DNA of 8,021 bases. It comes from Candidatus Woesearchaeota archaeon. GTDB lineage: Archaea; Nanobdellota; Nanobdellia; Woesearchaeales; UBA10200. Below the pieces are notes generated by a model. The model was not told where the DNA came from and searched no databases. It was given only the letters and a program-made list of their open reading frames with translations. The stretch's first letter is position 1. Each line of letters begins with the position of its first letter. The stretch spans positions 1 through 8,021 of the forward strand of contig JAGVZX010000090.1 in the NCBI GenBank assembly GCA_018302185.1, written 5' to 3'. Position numbers and translations under genes: made by a program. Below are positions 5,340-8,021 of this stretch, piece after piece.

Positions 5340-7133
5340 CTAGAAACTATCTAACTTCGTCTGTGTCTTCTTTAATTCAAGCACCTGATCCTCACGAGAT
5401 CTGTCTCTATATATAGTCAAGCCTTTGCACTTTAGTTCGTGCGCATAGAACAAAGCATCTGCAATATCATTCTGTGTTGCAGAATTATGCATATTTATTG
5501 TCTTTGAGATTGCGCTGTCAATGTATTTCTGGAACTCTGCCTGTATCCTGATGTGCCATTTATAATGTATGTCCATGGATGTGACAAAGACTTTCTTTAA
5601 TTCTGCATCAAATGCATCGGAATTTTTTATGCTGCTTGCATTCAATAATTTTCTAAACCCAGCTTCATCAACCTTGTTATTTTCCTTAAGCAGATTGATC
5701 TCATGCTCAAAATCTGAATTTGTGATTGTATATTCCCTGCCTTCCATGGTCTTTCCTGCATAGCTTAATGCAAACAATGGCTCGATGCCTGCAGAAGTGT
5801 TTGCTATGATGCTTGTAGTTCCTGTCGGGGCGACTGTTGTGATGGAAACATTCCTTAACTTCAAATTTAAGTCTTTCCATACGCTGCGCTTGAAATTCTT
5901 GAAAACACCTCTTTTTGCAGCAAGCTGCTGGGAAGCTTTTCTTGACTCTTCTTTCACAACGCTCATTATCTTCTCAATTATAAACAATGCTTCATCTGAA
6001 TCATAAGGAACTCTGAGCTTGATCAATAAGTCAGCAAATCCCATGACTCCTAAACCGATTCTTCTGTATGCTTTGCATCTTTTTTCGCTCTTTTTGAACT
6101 GATAGCTGTTCATATCAATGCAGTTATCTAGGAAATGTACACCAAGATGCACTAGCTTCTTTAATTTTTCAAAGTCTATCTTCCCTATTGCGCCATGGTT
6201 TTTTCTCTCTATAATTATGTTGCTCAGATTTATATGGCCATAAGGCACGCCTTCCCATGAATGCATAGGGCTTTGTCCACAGCTCCCTGTACAATATACT
6301 GTCTCTTTAACTGGATTCTTTGAGTTCATCTCATCGATAAATATAACGCCAGGATCGCCAAGCTTCCATACTGAATCTGTCAATGCATTGAATATCTCTC
6401 TAGAATCTACTTTTTTGTATTCCTCGCCTGTCCTTGGATTCGTCAACTGAAAAGTTTTTGAGTTTTTGACTGAATCAATAAACTCATCAGTTATCGCTAG
6501 CGAAATGTTAAAATTCTTTAAGCTTCCATCCTGTTTGCATCTTATAAACTCAAGCACATCTGGATGGCTGGTATGAAGGATGCCCATATTTCCTCCCTGA
6601 CGACGACCACCTTGTTTGATTGCACCTATTGCAACATCAAAGAACTTCATAACTGTAACTGGTCCAAATGCAACCCCTTTCTGCCCTGCAACAAGATCTC
6701 CTTTAGGCCTGAGCATTGAGAATGCAAATCCGCAGCCAGAGCCATTCTGCTGGATTATTGCAGCATTAGTGAGCTTTCCAAAAATGTTTTTCATCGAATC
6801 CCTTAACACAAAAACATAATCTGAGAATAGTTGCTGTAGATTGTTGCCTGCATTCATCAGTATTGGAGAAGCTGGCAGGAAATCCAGCGCAGTCATAGCA
6901 TTATAGAACTCTTTCACAGTATGGTTGTATGCAGATTGCTTTTGCTCGTCTGATTTTCCTCGTAAATAATTTAAATCAGCTTTTGCTATGTTTTCTGCAG
7001 CTCTTAAGAACATCTCACCTGGAGTCTCTAGTTTTCCGTCTTCATCTTTTGCTAAATATCTTAATTTAAGTATGTCTAAGGCTAACGGAGATAATTCCGG
7101 CTCTTTTAGTTTTATGTTTGACTTGTATTCCAT
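5340..7133 (-). CDS. Class II (NrdJ-like) ribonucleotide reductase homologue with altered active site
   Basis: The 597-residue protein follows the large-subunit RNR fold in family order: FLPASPILMNAG (85-96), GFAFSMLRPKGD (135-146), IKQGGRRQGGNMGILHTSHPD (172-192), NFNISLAITDEF (207-218), DPGVIFIDEMN (260-270), IGLGVMGFADLL (359-370), APTGTTSIIANTSAGIEP (435-452) and KTINMHNSAT through GLTIYRDRSREDQVL (544-585). These fit adenosylcobalamin-dependent enzymes, which make deoxyribonucleotides. The radical cysteine is C285 in TGSCGQSP. By alignment the redox pair (E. coli NrdA C225/C462) is D105 and V296, and N437/E441 are G283 and Q287. The Cys-rich tail that re-reduces class II enzymes is absent; the protein ends soon after YRDRSRE. 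Extra Cys sit at 134 and 281. The frame is intact and well conserved, so decay is unlikely. Normal reductase activity is doubtful; an altered reductant or another reaction is possible. Confidence 0.88.
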   Translation of the reverse strand: MEYKSNIKLKEPELSPLALDILKLRYLAKDEDGKLETPGEMFLRAAENIAKADLNYLRGKSDEQKQSAYNHTVKEFYNAMTALDFLPASPILMNAGNNLQQLFSDYVFVLRDSMKNIFGKLTNAAIIQQNGSGCGFAFSMLRPKGDLVAGQKGVAFGPVTVMKFFDVAIGAIKQGGRRQGGNMGILHTSHPDVLEFIRCKQDGSLKNFNISLAITDEFIDSVKNSKTFQLTNPRTGEEYKKVDSREIFNALTDSVWKLGDPGVIFIDEMNSKNPVKETVYCTGSCGQSPMHSWEGVPYGHINLSNIIIERKNHGAIGKIDFEKLKKLVHLGVHFLDNCIDMNSYQFKKSEKRCKAYRRIGLGVMGFADLLIKLRVPYDSDEALFIIEKIMSVVKEESRKASQQLAAKRGVFKNFKRSVWKDLNLKLRNVSITTVAPTGTTSIIANTSAGIEPLFALSYAGKTMEGREYTITNSDFEHEINLLKENNKVDEAGFRKLLNASSIKNSDAFDAELKKVFVTSMDIHYKWHIRIQAEFQKYIDSAISKTINMHNSATQNDIADALFYAHELKCKGLTIYRDRSREDQVLELKKTQTKLDSF

Positions 7134-7220
7134 TGTTGTAGTATATTTAATCTATATCATTCATAATAAAATACCACTAACGCCTAATTTTGACTCTACT
7201 TCATGATTATTCACTTAGAC

Positions 7221-7238
7221 TATAAAAAGATTTATATA
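7221..7238 (+). promoter_or_regulatory. Tandem TATA-like boxes for the zinc-ribbon gene
   Basis: TATAAAAA (7221-7228) and TTTATATA (7231-7238) both match the archaeal TATA consensus. They would start transcription about 38-50 bases before the ATG at 7298, leaving room for the Shine-Dalgarno site. They lie in the 164-base gap shared with the divergent reductase gene, whose own candidate boxes (7141-7171, minus) are weak. Confidence 0.5.
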
Positions 7239-7289
7239 TAATGCAATCAGTTTTATTCTATTGTCGATTGTGTTGTTTTTTATAAAAAA

Positions 7290-7294
7290 GAGGT
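7290..7294 (+). promoter_or_regulatory. Shine-Dalgarno site of the zinc-ribbon gene
   Basis: GAGGT lies three bases before the ATG at 7298, complementary to the CACCTCC-type end of archaeal 16S rRNA. It is the only clear ribosome binding site in the window and fixes the start. Confidence 0.6.
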
Positions 7295-7297
7295 AAA

Positions 7298-7825
7298 ATG
7301 GCTAATACTAAATCCAATCCTAAGAAATCTGTATCTAAATCCACTAAATGCCCTAAGTGCGGTTTTCAGTGTGTTGAAGACCAAGTTTCTGTCATATGTC
7401 CAAATTGCGATTATGTTCATATCAAAGAATACAAGTGGCAAGGGCCTTTGATTAAATGCCCAAGTTGTGGAAAGAAAGCAGCTGTGTACAAGAGCAAAGC
7501 TGTTGGAAGGACATTTGTTTGCGATGGCTGCCAGACAGTAGGAAGGTATGTTGATGATGAGGAATTGCATGCAAAGGTGTATGACAAAAACTCAGATGCT
7601 GGCAAAAAAGTAGCTTGGTTGTTTGAGGTTCCAGGCAAGTTCTGGCATGTTGAGGACGATTCTTTGCTTAAAGACTGCAAGTCATGCAAGCAAAAGCACT
7701 GCGCGCACTGCGATGTCCAGAATATTATTGAAGTTCATCAGAAGGAAGCAGTTGATTTCTGCGACAAGCACAAGATAGAGGTTTATATAACGCAGGATTA
7801 TATTGAGATCGTGCATAAGAGATAG
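7298..7825 (+). CDS. Multi-zinc-ribbon protein of unknown function
   Basis: The 175-residue protein has no signal peptide or membrane segment and is probably cytoplasmic. Paired cysteines suggest at least three metal sites: CPKC (18-21) with CPNC (34-37), CPSC (54-57) with CDGC (75-78), and CKSCKQKHCAHC (127-138), possibly with C155 and nearby His. The first pair follows the zinc-ribbon pattern CPxCG...CPxCxY. A basic, Ser/Lys-rich N-terminus (1-17) precedes it, and the C-terminus (140-175) is Cys-poor with alternating Ile/Val residues. Nucleic-acid or protein binding is usual for such ribbons, but no named family is recognised. The gene is divergent from the NrdJ-like gene, with 164 bases between them, and has a Shine-Dalgarno site, unlike the other starts here. 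A link to the reductase is inference from position and Cys pattern only. Confidence 0.85.
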   Translation: MANTKSNPKKSVSKSTKCPKCGFQCVEDQVSVICPNCDYVHIKEYKWQGPLIKCPSCGKKAAVYKSKAVGRTFVCDGCQTVGRYVDDEELHAKVYDKNSDAGKKVAWLFEVPGKFWHVEDDSLLKDCKSCKQKHCAHCDVQNIIEVHQKEAVDFCDKHKIEVYITQDYIEIVHKR

Positions 7826-7868
7826 AAACATGTAATTATCTGTCTGTAACATTATTGCCTATAAAATA

Positions 7869-8021
7869 TTAAGAGCTAGCCAGCATAGGCAGTTCTACTT
7901 CAATGTCTTTAATCTTGCTCTCTTTCCTTTTCTGGATATTAAATATAGCATACCCTTTTACTTGTTCAGTTTTTTCATCTCTTCTTTCAAATAAGTCATC
8001 GCCTAAATTTTCATAATAAGA
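7869..8021 (-). CDS. C-terminal end of an unrecognised protein (partial)
   Basis: An open minus-strand frame enters from the right edge and ends at TAA (7871-7869), leaving 50 residues. The fragment is highly charged (DDLFERRDEKTEQVKGYAIF, then NIQKRKESKIKDIEVELP) and ends MLASS. It has no Cys or recognisable motif. The gene converges with the zinc-ribbon gene across 43 bases. The coding call rests on the uninterrupted frame, the plausible amino-acid composition and the tight convergent spacing; the start lies outside the window. Confidence 0.6.
   Translation of the reverse strand, partial: SYYENLGDDLFERRDEKTEQVKGYAIFNIQKRKESKIKDIEVELPMLASS

Noticed and set aside
6270..6830. Frameshift or sequencing error explaining the unusual reductase active site
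   Set aside because: Flanking motifs stay in one frame with matching spacing, and the substituted segments fit family spacing residue for residue, so single-base errors would not produce them.
7280..7570. Open frames on the minus strand opposite the zinc-ribbon gene
   Set aside because: The plus-strand frame has a Shine-Dalgarno site, TATA boxes and regular CxxC pairs; the minus frames have none.

Overview
The window looks like a piece of an AT-rich archaeal genome, most likely from the DPANN group (Woesearchaeota/Pacearchaeota-like). The uS12 and uS7 proteins are of archaeal type. The tRNA-Tyr has the archaeal C1-G72/A73 features and an intron next to the anticodon. Several genes have TATA-like boxes about 20-30 bases before the start codon and no Shine-Dalgarno site, as expected for leaderless archaeal mRNAs. 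A Cys-rich secreted protein of the kind common in these small archaea is also present. The lineage is inferred from these features, not from any search.

Layout. Minus strand 1646-1 is a secreted protein cut by the left edge: signal peptide, small Cys module, Thr/Pro linker, four 60-residue six-Cys repeats in an A-B-A-B pattern, then a predicted coiled coil. Next, also on the minus strand, are rps7 (2377-1778) and rps12 (2877-2431, GTG start), probably one transcript. Divergent from these is tRNA-Tyr(GTA) at 3099-3227 with a 56-base intron. Behind it, 3228-3460 holds about two copies of a 112-113 bp repeat, each ending in a copy of a tRNA 3' end. A YgiQ-family radical SAM gene (3548-5302, plus) converges on a class II ribonucleotide reductase homologue (7133-5340, minus). 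A 175-residue multi-zinc-ribbon protein (7298-7825, plus) diverges from the reductase. The C-terminal 50 codons of an unrecognised minus-strand gene close the window (8021-7869).

Translation genes (rps12, rps7, tRNA-Tyr) form the left-centre; a nucleotide-metabolism homologue with a Cys-rich neighbour forms the right. No single pathway links the whole window.

Two signals deserve attention. First, the reductase homologue is clearly NrdJ-like over its whole length, but by motif alignment it keeps the thiyl-radical cysteine and lacks both cysteines of the active-site redox pair, the conserved Asn and Glu around the radical cysteine, and the Cys-rich C-terminal tail. Second, the repeat behind the tRNA carries two compensatory base changes in a hairpin with tandem G-A pairs, suggesting a structured RNA or small element tied to tRNA 3' ends.
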